A stretch of 64,000 bases of DNA from Acidobacteriota bacterium (GTDB lineage Bacteria; Acidobacteriota; Terriglobia; Acidiferrales; UBA7541), in contig QHYU01000138.1 of the NCBI GenBank assembly GCA_003224235.1, positions 1 through 64,000 of the forward strand, in the 5' to 3' direction. Shown here piece by piece: positions 41,890 to 50,350 of this stretch. Below the pieces are notes generated by a model that was not told the DNA's origin, ran no database searches, and saw nothing but the letters and a program-made list of their open reading frames with translations. The position numbers were made by a program, and so were the translations under genes. Position 1 is the stretch's first letter. Every line of letters begins with the position of its first letter.

Positions 41890-42612
41890 TTACATCGGTT
41901 TGGGGCCGCCAACGACGCAGGGTGGATTGCACGCGCGATGATACTTGATGACAACGCCTTTCAGGTCTTTCTTCTCGACCTTTAGGGTTTTGTCGCAAGT
42001 CTCCCACCACTGCTTCAGGCACTCTTCGCTGGTCAGGTGATACTGCTGAGACGGGGCGAGGTTTTGGTTTTCTTTTGTGAAGTCTGGAACCCTCAATGCA
42101 TCCTTCTTGCTGTCGTCGATGAAGCAATAATCGCCCGGCGGCAATGAGATTTTGAAATTTCCCTCTGCATCGGTAGTGAATTTCAGGATGGTTTGCTTGA
42201 TAGCGTTTACGTTTCCGGCGCGTACGAACACCTCTTTGTTGGGGAAAGGCTTCTCTTTTCGGAGGAATTCGAGGATTTCCTCGGAAGGATTCGCCCCGCC
42301 GCAGTAGTCGCTGGTCTGGACCACTTTGCCGGAGATAGTCCGCCGCCCCGCGGTTTTCGCTTTCGAGCGGCTGGCTCCCCCCGGACCAGAAGTGGAGACC
42401 GGCATTGAAGCCGGAGCCGGGGCCTGTTGCGGAGATGAAGTTGCGAGCAAGGAAACCCTGGGGCTCGGCTTAGGAGGGCAGGCTGCGCGCAGGTCCGTTG
42501 ACGCTGGTGGAAGGCCTTCGAGAAGCCATCCAAAGTGTCCTGCGAGCCACACCAAGGCGAGGAGGCTCCCGATGACGAGCAGATGCTCATAACCTTCTCC
42601 CTCTCGGCCCAT
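41890..42612 (-). CDS. Membrane-anchored protein with carboxypeptidase-regulatory-like beta domain
   Basis: 240 residues. A hydrophobic helix at about 10-30 (LLVIGSLLALVWLAGHFGW) is followed by a Pro/Ser/Ala-rich linker and, from about 92, a beta-sandwich: ISGKVVQTSDYCGGANPSEE, NKEVFVRAGNVN, FTTDAEGNFKISLPPGDYC. This pattern is known from small hypothetical proteins in many phyla with a prealbumin/CarboxypepD-like fold. The C-terminus carries several Cys (C near EECLKQWWETC and CNPPC), suggesting disulfides outside the cytoplasm. Function unknown. Confidence 0.65.
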   Translation of the reverse strand: MGREGEGYEHLLVIGSLLALVWLAGHFGWLLEGLPPASTDLRAACPPKPSPRVSLLATSSPQQAPAPASMPVSTSGPGGASRSKAKTAGRRTISGKVVQTSDYCGGANPSEEILEFLRKEKPFPNKEVFVRAGNVNAIKQTILKFTTDAEGNFKISLPPGDYCFIDDSKKDALRVPDFTKENQNLAPSQQYHLTSEECLKQWWETCDKTLKVEKKDLKGVVIKYHRACNPPCVVGGPKPM

Positions 42613-42734
42613 GGGCGTTGCTCCAGCGAACCAGGACCCGCAGCATACTCTACCTTGTGGCGATTGGCGTCACCGCTGGGTAGTGGGTCACTTTCAATTT
42701 CGGCTTTCGGTCCCAAACCGGATCAACCGCTTTC

Positions 42735-43211
42735 CTACTCGATGTAGCGAGCCAGCTTCTCAAGTGACGACCGACAGCCAGCCTCATTATCCTCGGGTCG
42801 TATGCCCGACGGTATGTGCTCAAACAAGATGGTCACTTCTGTCCCGCCGTCTCTATCCTCAAATGTGACCACCATGGTCATCTCTCCTGAGAAGGCGGGA
42901 TCCACCGAGTCAAAGGATATCGCTTGGACGATTCTTGTTGGGGGCGTGAGCTCCGCGAACCGTGCCGTGAAACGGTCTTCCCGCTCCGAGGTCTTGCCGC
43001 GGTACACCTGCTCGGATGAGGGATAGAACAGCGACATCCGATATCCTCCGCCAACTCGGGCGTCGAACTCATGGACCTTTCCGGTCATCTCTCCCGGCGA
43101 AAGCCAGACAGCCAAGGCTGCAGGGTCGGTAAACGCTCGATAGAGAGCTTCGCGCGGAGCCTTGATGACTCTTGAGGTTCGCGTACTGGCAGCTGAGTTC
43201 GCATCTGTCAT
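42735..43211 (-). CDS. SRPBCC / AHSA1-like protein
   Basis: 158 residues of the START-like AHSA1 family: TSRVIKAPREALYRAFTDP, ALAVWLSPGEMTGKVHEFD, GGGYRMSLFYP, and EVTILFEHIPSGIRPEDNEAG. Such proteins bind hydrophobic ligands in a helix-grip cavity; the ligand is unknown. It stands alone on the minus strand with the preceding secreted-protein gene 120 nt downstream. Confidence 0.88.
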   Translation of the reverse strand: MTDANSAASTRTSRVIKAPREALYRAFTDPAALAVWLSPGEMTGKVHEFDARVGGGYRMSLFYPSSEQVYRGKTSEREDRFTARFAELTPPTRIVQAISFDSVDPAFSGEMTMVVTFEDRDGGTEVTILFEHIPSGIRPEDNEAGCRSSLEKLARYIE

Positions 43212-43623
43212 GGGTGTATCCTTCCGCTATCCGGCCGGGAACGGTCGTCAAGCATCATACGGGCGTATCGATCAGCTTTCCACCTGAAGTGGAAATTCAA
43301 ACTGACCCACCACCCACCGCTGGGGTATTGTCTACCCAGGACAACAGGTGTGTAGGAGTTGCCGCAGCAGGGGGAATGCGATAGTTTGGTCAAGGAGTGA
43401 CCCGGCTCGGTTCGCGTATACCCAGTGCCGTAATTCACTCTCCTATGGACATTTGCAGGAGTCTGTAGGCAGTTGCGCCCTGGGGGAATCATTCCAGCCT
43501 TCGACCCCCAGTTTGGCTACCTGACTGCAACTTTCGCACCGTGGTATTTACTAAACCGAGCGCCCGCTTGGCGTCGTCGTGTCGCCCAGTGGCGTTTTGG
43601 ACTACCCTCATAGGGAACCGCTC
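43212..43623. other. Intergenic region between SRPBCC and alr genes
   Basis: About 410 bases containing the divergent control regions of both genes. I found no convincing promoter pair, repeat or small gene. Confidence 0.4.
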
Positions 43624-44823
43624 ATGACGCGAACGCAAAAAGTGGAGGTCAGGCTTAACGGTCGCCCCGTGTGGGCTGAGGTGCGGTTGAGCGCACTCGA
43701 GCACAACTTCCGCGCCATCCAGCGCCACGTCAACCCGCCTGCGCAGCGGGGTCGTTGGCGGAGAGTCCTTGCCGTGGTTAAGGCCAACGCCTACGGGCAT
43801 GGCGCCGTGCCGGTGGCCAAGGCACTGGCAAGAGCCGGAGCCGACTGGTTCGGCGTAACCTGCGCGGCCGAAGGCGCGGAGTTGCGGGAGGCAGGCATCC
43901 GCCAGCCTATTCTGGTGTTGACCGGATTCTGGCCGGGGGAGGAACGCCGCCTTCTCGAGTACGGCCTGACGCCGGTGATCACCCGGTGCGACCAACTGCG
44001 TCACCTGGACCGCGCCGCGGTGCGACTGAAACGCGGTCGGCGCGGCCCGGTCAGCTTCCATCTGAAAATCGACACGGGGATGAGCCGGCTTGGCATTTCA
44101 CCCGGCGACGTGGACTGCTTCGCGCGGGAGCTGGCCAGTTGCCGGCACCTTCGGTTGGAGGGCACGTTTACGCATTTTGCTTCTTCCGACGTCTTCACAG
44201 CCGAGCAGTGCCAGCATCAAGAAAAGCTTTTCTGCGCCGCGCTCGAACGGCTATCTGCGCTGGGCGCCTCGCCTGGAATCGTGCATATGGCCAACAGTGC
44301 TGCGGTAGCGGCGCGGCCCAGCACCTGGGCCGACATGGCGCGCCCGGGAGCGATGCTCTACGGCTATCACCAGTTTTACGACCCGCCCGAACGCAGGGCA
44401 GAAATCGAAGCAAGACTGCCGCTGCAACCCGCGCTTGCCTTCCGCGCGCGGCTGATTTCCCTGCGCGACATCCCCGCCGGGCAGGCCGTTGGCTATAACG
44501 CGCGGTTCGTGGCCACGCGCCCCTCGCGCATCGCCGTGATTCCCGCTGGCTACGCCGATGGGCTGCTGCGGGGGCTCGGCAATCGCGGCCGCGTCATCGT
44601 CCGCGGGCAGTTTGCGCCCCTAGTGGGAATCATCTCGATGGACTTGGCTATGGTAGACGTCACCGGCATCGATGACGTCCGCGTCGGCGACGTGGCCACC
44701 ATTTACGGCGCTGACGGCCCGGCGGCGCAATATCCGTCTGACATCGCAAAGTGTCTGGGCACCGTTACCTCAGATGTGCTCTGCGCCCTGGGCAAGCGCG
44801 TCCCCCGGTTCTACCTGCGCTGA
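43624..44823 (+). CDS. alr: Alanine racemase
   Basis: PLP enzyme of 399 residues making D-alanine for peptidoglycan. The PLP lysine is K53 in AVVKANAYGHG; the catalytic Tyr is in GYNARF; other motifs are FHLKIDTGMSRLG, FTHFASSD, HMANSAA and GIISMDLAMVDVT. The ATG at 43624 has AGGGA upstream; a GTG 45 nt earlier is less likely. It precedes the PIN-TRAM gene by 185 nt, separated by a structured leader. Confidence 0.95.
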   Translation: MTRTQKVEVRLNGRPVWAEVRLSALEHNFRAIQRHVNPPAQRGRWRRVLAVVKANAYGHGAVPVAKALARAGADWFGVTCAAEGAELREAGIRQPILVLTGFWPGEERRLLEYGLTPVITRCDQLRHLDRAAVRLKRGRRGPVSFHLKIDTGMSRLGISPGDVDCFARELASCRHLRLEGTFTHFASSDVFTAEQCQHQEKLFCAALERLSALGASPGIVHMANSAAVAARPSTWADMARPGAMLYGYHQFYDPPERRAEIEARLPLQPALAFRARLISLRDIPAGQAVGYNARFVATRPSRIAVIPAGYADGLLRGLGNRGRVIVRGQFAPLVGIISMDLAMVDVTGIDDVRVGDVATIYGADGPAAQYPSDIAKCLGTVTSDVLCALGKRVPRFYLR

Positions 44824-44848
44824 TTTAATCCCTGCAGCTTGACCTAAG

Positions 44849-44857
44849 TGCTATACT
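44849..44857 (+). promoter_or_regulatory. Extended -10 promoter candidate for the PIN-TRAM gene
   Basis: TGCTATACT is an extended -10 (TG-N-TATACT), which does not need a good -35. Transcription would start near 44864 and give a leader of about 145 nt. Confidence 0.4.
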
Positions 44858-44879
44858 TAGCGGGTACAGGATTTTGTAA

Positions 44880-45004
44880 CCGGGTTTCTGTTTTTTCATC
44901 CCGGAGTTATACGTAATTGGATTCTTTCGCCCGGGATATATTCATCAATTTCATAGCTCATTCAGGACTCGGCGTCTCATATATCCGAATCTTTCATATG
45001 AGGC
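44880..45004 (+). promoter_or_regulatory. Structured leader with four overlapping alternative stems ending on the Shine-Dalgarno
   Basis: CCGGG (44880-44884) can pair with CCCGG (44900-44904). CCCGG can instead pair with CCGGG (44931-44935). GGATATAT (44934-44941) overlaps that segment and pairs with ATATATCC (44979-44986). CTCATAT (44976-44982) overlaps the latter and pairs with ATATGAG (44996-45002), which contains most of the GAGG ribosome site at 45000-45003. Neighbouring stems exclude each other. This is the layout of a translational switch, and the last stem is A/T-rich. It is inferred from complementarity only. Confidence 0.4.
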
Positions 45005-45008
45005 CCCT

Positions 45009-46271
45009 ATGGCACGCACTATTACTCCTCCCGGCCGCGCCGGCGGGCCCGGGCGGGGCGAATTGACTCCGCCGAAGTCAGCCGACCTAAACTCGCTAAC
45101 CGACACTGGGGTAGGCAGTTGGTGGGACATTGCGCTGGTGCGCGGAATCTTCGCTGCTGTCTCCGTAGCCGCCTGCTACCACTTCCGCCCCTTTGGGTTA
45201 AGCTCTAGAACCGCCGCTATTGTCGGCCTGACTTTCTCTGTCGCTGTCATCCTGTTTGAAATCCGGCTGAGGCGCGCCAGCCTGCGGCGCCTGATCGGAG
45301 CTGCGATCGGGTCGATCCTGGGAATCATGGGCGCATATCTGATGAATCTGGTGCTGGAGCATACCTCGATCCCAGAGGGCTCAAGGTCGTTCCTGGGCGT
45401 AGCGGTGCTGCTGGTGATGACCTACATCGGCCTGATCGTGGGAGCGATCAAAGGGGACATGTTGAACCTCCAAGCCCTCGGGGGGCTGTTTGGCAGCGAG
45501 CGAAACACGCGGCGGACGTACAAGGTGCTCGACACCAGCGTCATTATCGACGGCCGCGTGGCTGACATCTGCGAGGCCTACTTCCTCGACGGCATTCTGC
45601 TGATCCCCCAGTTCGTCCTGCGCGAGCTGCAACTGGTGGCTGATTCAGCCGACCCGCTCAAGCGGCAGCGCGGCCGCCGGGGTCTCGAAGTGCTGCAACG
45701 CATCCAGAAGATGGGCCACCTCGAGGTGGAGATTGCCGAGGACGATTTCCCGCACATTCCCGATGTGGATATGAAGCTGATCGAACTGGCCAAGCGCTAC
45801 GACGCGAAGGTCGTCACCAATGACTACAACCTGAACAAGGTAGCGACCCTGCAAGGCATTGAAGTGTTGAACGTGAATCAACTGGCCAACGCCCTGAAAC
45901 CGGTCGTGCTGCCCGGCGAGTCCATGCGCGTCTTCATCCTCCGCGAAGGCAAGGAATACAACCAGGGCGTTGCCTATCTGGATGACGGCACCATGGTGGT
46001 AGTCGATGGCGCGCGCCGCATGATCAACAAGACCATCGACATCGGCGTGACCTCGGTGCACCAGACCACCGCGGGGAAGATGATCTTCGGCCGGTACGAC
46101 GAGCGCGGCGAGCAGCAGGTCCGCCAACCCGCCGCGAGCACCGCCGACGTCAACGGCCCGCGCCCAGGCGTCTCCGCGGAGGTGCCGCGGAGCGAGCCGG
46201 CCGGACGCGGCAGCGAACCGCAGCAGGGCGGCGAACGCCCGCCGCGACCAATCTTCCCCGGGCGCGAGTAG
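45009..46271 (+). CDS. YacL-like membrane PIN-TRAM domain protein
   Basis: 420 residues. Four transmembrane helices (about 43-60, 68-82, 95-118, 132-150) precede a PIN nuclease-like domain with YKVLDTSVIIDGRVADI, QFVLRELQ, and VVTNDYNLNKVA (the acidic residues of the PIN site are present), then a TRAM domain (QGVAYLDDGTMVVVDGARR, TSVHQTTAGKMIFG). The C-terminal 50 residues are Pro/Arg/Gly-rich. Relatives (B. subtilis YacL) lie beside ispD/ispF as here; an RNA-related role is assumed but unproven. GAGG lies 5 nt before the ATG. Confidence 0.9.
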   Translation: MARTITPPGRAGGPGRGELTPPKSADLNSLTDTGVGSWWDIALVRGIFAAVSVAACYHFRPFGLSSRTAAIVGLTFSVAVILFEIRLRRASLRRLIGAAIGSILGIMGAYLMNLVLEHTSIPEGSRSFLGVAVLLVMTYIGLIVGAIKGDMLNLQALGGLFGSERNTRRTYKVLDTSVIIDGRVADICEAYFLDGILLIPQFVLRELQLVADSADPLKRQRGRRGLEVLQRIQKMGHLEVEIAEDDFPHIPDVDMKLIELAKRYDAKVVTNDYNLNKVATLQGIEVLNVNQLANALKPVVLPGESMRVFILREGKEYNQGVAYLDDGTMVVVDGARRMINKTIDIGVTSVHQTTAGKMIFGRYDERGEQQVRQPAASTADVNGPRPGVSAEVPRSEPAGRGSEPQQGGERPPRPIFPGRE

Positions 46272-46444
46272 CCGCCGTGCAATTCAGCATTTCCAGTTGT
46301 TCCGCCTACCACCCGCGCTCCGGATGACCGGGCATTTCGGGTCTGGCCCCAAGAGAGTTCACATCTGGCGATTATCAGTGTTTATCTGGGGTTCCGCTTG
46401 GTGTAGACTCTTCGCCCCTTTGAGCAGGCCCTGTAGAGACAGCC

Positions 46445-47170
46445 ATGAGCCGCATCGCTGCTATTGTTCCCGCCGCCGGACTAGGTACCCGCATGGGCGC
46501 CGAGACGCCTAAACAATTTCTCGAGCTGGATGGTGTGCCGCTGGTGATCTTTACGCTCCGTCGTTTGGCCGCCTGCGCGGCCATCACCGACTTCATCATC
46601 GCCACCCGGGCTGAGGACATAGCCGTGCTTGAAAAACGGATCGCAGAGGAGCGATTGGGCCGGCCGGTACGGGTCGTGCGCGGGGGCGGCACCCGCCAGG
46701 AATCAGTGGCCCGCGCGCTGGCTGAAGTCCCTGCAGACACGGAAATCGTGCTGGTGCACGACGCGGCGCGCCCGTTCGTCACGCGGGAGCAGGTGGAGCG
46801 CGTGATCGCTGAGGCACGGTCGCGGCGTGCCTCCATCCTGGGCATTCCGGCGATCGACACGGTCAAGGAAGTGAAGCGCGCGTGCCTCCCCGAAGACGTC
46901 GCACTCATCACCTCCACCATCCCTCGCGAACGCATTGTGCTGGCGCAAACTCCGCAGGCCTTCTCCTGCGCGCTGCTGAAGGAAGCCTTCGCGCGGGCCG
47001 AGCAGGACGGTGTGACCGCCTCGGATGAAGCGGGCCTGGTCGAGCGGCTCGGGTACGATGTTCACGTGGTGCTCGGCTCCGAGCGCAACTTGAAAATCAC
47101 CCGCCCTGCGGACATGGACCTCGCCCGCTTCTACCTCGAACAGGAGCGCCGTCAACTCAGAGAACCATGA
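46445..47170 (+). CDS. ispD: 2-C-methyl-D-erythritol 4-phosphate cytidylyltransferase
   Basis: 241 residues. The CTP-binding start AAIVPAAGLGTRMGAETPKQF, RVVRGGGTRQESVARAL, VLVHDAARPFVTREQ and VTASDEAGLVERLG are all as expected. It makes CDP-ME in the non-mevalonate pathway, the substrate of the IspE encoded at 35 kb. It is 16 nt upstream of ispF, and the two form an operon. Confidence 0.96.
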   Translation: MSRIAAIVPAAGLGTRMGAETPKQFLELDGVPLVIFTLRRLAACAAITDFIIATRAEDIAVLEKRIAEERLGRPVRVVRGGGTRQESVARALAEVPADTEIVLVHDAARPFVTREQVERVIAEARSRRASILGIPAIDTVKEVKRACLPEDVALITSTIPRERIVLAQTPQAFSCALLKEAFARAEQDGVTASDEAGLVERLGYDVHVVLGSERNLKITRPADMDLARFYLEQERRQLREP

Positions 47171-47186
47171 AAAGGCGGAGGCAGTG

Positions 47187-47657
47187 ATGACGTCTGGCAT
47201 TGGCTACGACCTGCACCGCTTGGCTGGGGGGCGAAAGCTCGTCCTCGGTGGCATCGAAGTGCCGTTCGATAAAGGGCCCGTCGGCCATTCGGATGGTGAC
47301 GTGCTCACCCACGCCATCTGCGACGCGTTGCTTGGCGCCGCGGGCGCGGGCGATATTGGGACCCTCTTTCCGGATACAGACCCGCAGTGGAAAGGGGTAT
47401 CTAGCCTTATCTTTCTTGAGCGGATTGGCAAGGTGCTGACCCAACGCGAATTGCATATTGGCCATATTGATGCGGTCATCGTCACCGAAAAGCCGAAGCT
47501 TGCCCCGCATTTCCCCGCAATGCGCGAGGTGTTGGCCAAAGCGTTGGACATCAAGCCCCAGCAGATCAACTTGAAGGCCAAGACCAACGAGGGTGTGGAC
47601 GCCATCGGCCGCGGCGAGGCCATCGCCGCGCACGCCATTGCTACCCTCGAACCTTGA
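47187..47657 (+). CDS. ispF: 2-C-methyl-D-erythritol 2,4-cyclodiphosphate synthase
   Basis: 156 residues. Metal ligands D8 and H10 (GIGYDLHRL) and the later His (VGHSDGDVLTHAICDALLGA) are intact, as are GDIGTLFPDTDPQWKG and KAKTNEGVDAIGRGEAIAAHA. ATG 47187 is preferred over the adjacent GTG; GGAGG lies 7-11 nt upstream. Confidence 0.96.
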   Translation: MTSGIGYDLHRLAGGRKLVLGGIEVPFDKGPVGHSDGDVLTHAICDALLGAAGAGDIGTLFPDTDPQWKGVSSLIFLERIGKVLTQRELHIGHIDAVIVTEKPKLAPHFPAMREVLAKALDIKPQQINLKAKTNEGVDAIGRGEAIAAHAIATLEP

Positions 47658-47743
47658 GTGCCGAGTGCCGGCGCTCGCCGCGGCACGATTCGTGGCGGAC
47701 GACCTCCGGATTTCGGGCTGCGCTGGGGTAGAATCCTGCCGAG

Positions 47744-48421
47744 ATGATCTCCGATGGTTCAAGCGAAGCAGCCCGCGGGGAATCTTCACCGTTGCGCGGG
47801 GGCGGGGCATCCGTAAATCCATTCACCGCTGCGGATGTGGCGGCCATCCTGCGCGAGCGGGGTTGGTTGAACGGCGCTGATGTAACTGTAGCCCGCGTAT
47901 TCAGACGCGAGGAATTAGCCCTGCAAATCCCCGCCTCCGAAGATGCGGGCGGCAACAAACAGGACTTGGAGGTGTGGCTCGAGGATGCCGCGGCTTGGCT
48001 AGGTTCGCACGCCGCAGACGGTTCGACTTCGCTCACCGCAAGCCGCGACGCCCTGGCAGAGCTCCTCAGCCTGATCTTCCTCTACGATGCAGAGACCATT
48101 TTGCAGCGGCCTGAAAGTCACGTGCTCCTGGCGCGCGAAGGAGCGCGAGAGGTCCTCCGCGAGTTAGCGCATTGCGTGCTCGACGGCCCGGAAGTGAATT
48201 CCGAGCGGTTCAAGGAAATCGTGACCACACTCAAGGAGAAGCTCCGGTATCGCGGCCGGGAGCTGTTTCAACCCATTCGATTAGCGCTGGCCGGCCGTGC
48301 CGGGGAAGGCGAACTCGACCGGGTGATCCTGCTGCTGGACCGTGCGGCCCGGCTGCCGTTTTGCACGCCGGTGAAGGGCGTGCGGCAGCGGATGCTTGAG
48401 TTCTGCGCGGCGGTGGAATAG
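47744..48421 (+). CDS. Stand-alone protein resembling the GluRS C-terminal anticodon-binding domain
   Basis: 225 residues. After a disordered start, FTAADVAAILRERGWLNG is a helical segment, and the C-terminal part reads FKEIVTTLKEKLRYRGRELFQPIRLALAGRAGEGELDRVI (split here only for description). The RGRELFxPIRLALxG...GEL pattern is the signature of the glutamyl-tRNA synthetase anticodon-binding domain, yet no HIGH or KMSKS catalytic domain is present. It is therefore a paralogue of the C-terminal half of GltX. tRNA binding is inferred. It lies between ispF and rlmB, both RNA- or isoprenoid-related. Confidence 0.6.
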   Translation: MISDGSSEAARGESSPLRGGGASVNPFTAADVAAILRERGWLNGADVTVARVFRREELALQIPASEDAGGNKQDLEVWLEDAAAWLGSHAADGSTSLTASRDALAELLSLIFLYDAETILQRPESHVLLAREGAREVLRELAHCVLDGPEVNSERFKEIVTTLKEKLRYRGRELFQPIRLALAGRAGEGELDRVILLLDRAARLPFCTPVKGVRQRMLEFCAAVE

Positions 48422-48491
48422 CTGCTTCTGTGCTCCACGCCAATTTTATGAAAAGTGGTGGTGTCAGGGCGGAAACCCTGACCTTCAAACA

Positions 48492-49247
48492 GTGAGTCGG
48501 CTAACCGGGATCCATGTGGTGCGCGAAGCGCTCGAGGCGGGCCGGCCGCTTGAACGCATCGTCGTCGCGAGCGGCCGCCACGGTGAGCGTGTCGAAGAGC
48601 TGGTGCAACTCGCGCGCAGCCGCGGCGTGCCGGTGCGATTTGAAGATCGCGGCGAGGTTGACCGCCTAGCGGGCACGCGCGACCACCAGGGAGTCGTCGC
48701 GCTGGCGGCGACCAAGGAGGCGCTGGGCCTGGAGGAACTGCTGACAAAAGCCAGGACTGGGCGTGCTCAGCACGATTCAAAGAAGGGGCTGCTGGTCCTG
48801 CTCGACGGCATCGAAGACCCGCAGAACCTGGGCGCTATCGTGCGTACGGCGCTGGCTGCTGGCGCAGACGGTGTGCTGATTCCCGAGCGCCGCGCCGCCG
48901 GGCTCACTGAGAGCGTCGCGCGCGCCTCCGCAGGGGCTTTGGCGCACTTGCCGGTAGCGCGCGTGACGAATCTCGCTCGGGCGATCGAGGAGATGAAGGA
49001 AGCGGGCTATTGGCTGGTAGGCCTCGACGAGCGCGCGGAGAGAACTTACACTGAGGTTGACCTGACTGGTCCAGTTGGCATCGTGCTCGGCGGCGAAGGC
49101 AAGGGCCTGCACGAACTGACCCGCAAGCGGTGCGACTTCCTGGTGTCCATCCCCACCACCGGCCCAGTGCGGGCGCTCAATGTTTCGGTTGCGGCTGGCG
49201 TGGTGCTATTTGAGGCAGTCAGGCAGCGGCGGACGAAGCAGCCCTGA
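48492..49247 (+). CDS. rlmB: 23S rRNA (guanosine-2'-O)-methyltransferase, RlmB/TrmH family
   Basis: 251 residues of the SPOUT class. The N-terminal substrate-binding domain begins LTGIHVVREALEAGRPLERI. The knot-forming core has LDGIEDPQNLGAIVRTALAA (motif 1, catalytic Arg), GIVLGGEGKGLHELTRKRCD (motif 2) and IPTTGPVRALNVSVAAGVVLFE (motif 3). The GTG at 48492 puts the family motif at the N-terminus; an upstream extension reads as noncoding. Confidence 0.93.
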   Translation: MSRLTGIHVVREALEAGRPLERIVVASGRHGERVEELVQLARSRGVPVRFEDRGEVDRLAGTRDHQGVVALAATKEALGLEELLTKARTGRAQHDSKKGLLVLLDGIEDPQNLGAIVRTALAAGADGVLIPERRAAGLTESVARASAGALAHLPVARVTNLARAIEEMKEAGYWLVGLDERAERTYTEVDLTGPVGIVLGGEGKGLHELTRKRCDFLVSIPTTGPVRALNVSVAAGVVLFEAVRQRRTKQP

Positions 49248-49368
49248 GCTGTGCCACACCTGAAGGTCATTCAGTGCAAGAAACCGTCCGCATCGGTTGG
49301 CCTCGATCATTCTTCTTCAATGTCGGCGGACCAGGCCACCTCAAAGCCCTGTTTGATGCTCTTGATTT

Positions 49369-49890
49369 CTACTTCTCGTACTGGATCAGCGAGAAGACGT
49401 CCAGGCCCGGAAGCTTCGCGCGGCCTTTCAAAAAGCTCAGCTCGACAGCAAACGCGGCACCGGTCACCTCGCCCCCTAACTGGCGCACCAGTTTGACCGT
49501 GGCAGCGGCGGTGCCGCCCGTGGCCAGCAAGTCGTCGCAAACCAGCACACGTTCGCCCGGTTGAATAGCGTCCTGGTGGATCTCGAGTGAGTCGGTGCCG
49601 TACTCGAGCTGGTAGGTTACCTGCGCGGTTTTCCAGGGCAGTTTTTTGGGCTTGCGCACGGGCACAAATCCCGCGCTTAGACGGTAGGCCAGCGCCGGGG
49701 CCAAGATGAAGCCTCGCGCTTCGATCCCCGCGACCACGTCCACTGAACGGCCGGCATAGTGTTCGCAGAGCTGCTCGATCAGCGTGTGAAAGCCGGTCTT
49801 GTGTTTCAGCAATGTGGTCAAGTCGTAGAACAGGATGCCGGGCTTAGGGTAGTCGGGAATCTCCCGGATCAACTTCTTGATTTCGTTCAT
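49369..49890 (-). CDS. apt: Adenine phosphoribosyltransferase
   Basis: Purine-salvage enzyme of 173 residues. [21 protein letters not shown] is the family start, [32 protein letters not shown] the dimer and adenine region, and [16 protein letters not shown] the PRPP loop. It converts adenine and PRPP to AMP. It follows the acylphosphatase gene by 23 nt and converges on rlmB. Confidence 0.96.
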   Translation of the reverse strand: MNEIKKLIREIPDYPKPGILFYDLTTLLKHKTGFHTLIEQLCEHYAGRSVDVVAGIEARGFILAPALAYRLSAGFVPVRKPKKLPWKTAQVTYQLEYGTDSLEIHQDAIQPGERVLVCDDLLATGGTAAATVKLVRQLGGEVTGAAFAVELSFLKGRAKLPGLDVFSLIQYEK

Positions 49891-49913
49891 TCGCTTCGGC
49901 CTCGGACTCGAAT

Positions 49914-50207
49914 TTACCAGTCGTGCTTGATGGAAAACCGACTGGCGTAGCGGGGCAGCACTTCCGCGTCCTCCTCAGTGACCGCTGACACACTGGCCGC
50001 ACTTGGGCCGCGCTCGAGCGCCTCGCGCAGCGCGCCGAGCTGTTCGGCGGTGCCGATGGCATAGACCTCGACACGGCCATCACGCAGGTTCTTCACGTAC
50101 CCCGCGATGCCCAAGTGGTCCGCGACGCGCTGGGCGAAAAAGCGAAAGCCGACCCCCTGCACCATTCCGGAGACAATGAACCGCTTTGCCTGAGTCCCTT
50201 TGGGCAC
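49914..50207 (-). CDS. acyP: Acylphosphatase
   Basis: 97 residues. [20 protein letters not shown] contains the phosphate-binding Arg, and [17 protein letters not shown] contains the catalytic Asn. It hydrolyses acyl phosphates such as 1,3-bisphosphoglycerate. Upstream of apt in the same direction. Confidence 0.95.
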   Translation of the reverse strand: MPKGTQAKRFIVSGMVQGVGFRFFAQRVADHLGIAGYVKNLRDGRVEVYAIGTAEQLGALREALERGPSAASVSAVTEEDAEVLPRYASRFSIKHDW

Positions 50208-50350
50208 AACCGGGACGCGATTCTACCAGACACGGCCTTGCCCTGGCGTCCTGAAGGGCAGAACAATCCGACGACAGCTCTTTCTCCAACCCGTCGAAGC
50301 CGTCCGGACATATCGAAATCTCCGCCGCCGTCGTGTAAGATTTCACGGCT

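Noticed and set aside
48396..48491. N-terminal extension of RlmB by 32 residues
   Set aside because: Overlaps the end of the GluRS-domain-like gene and is Trp/Cys-rich; the conserved LTGIHVVREAL begins at 48495.
49307..49368. Short minus-strand tail [20 protein letters not shown] after apt
   Set aside because: Protein-like but too short, no start or ribosome site; it may be chance or a lost gene end.
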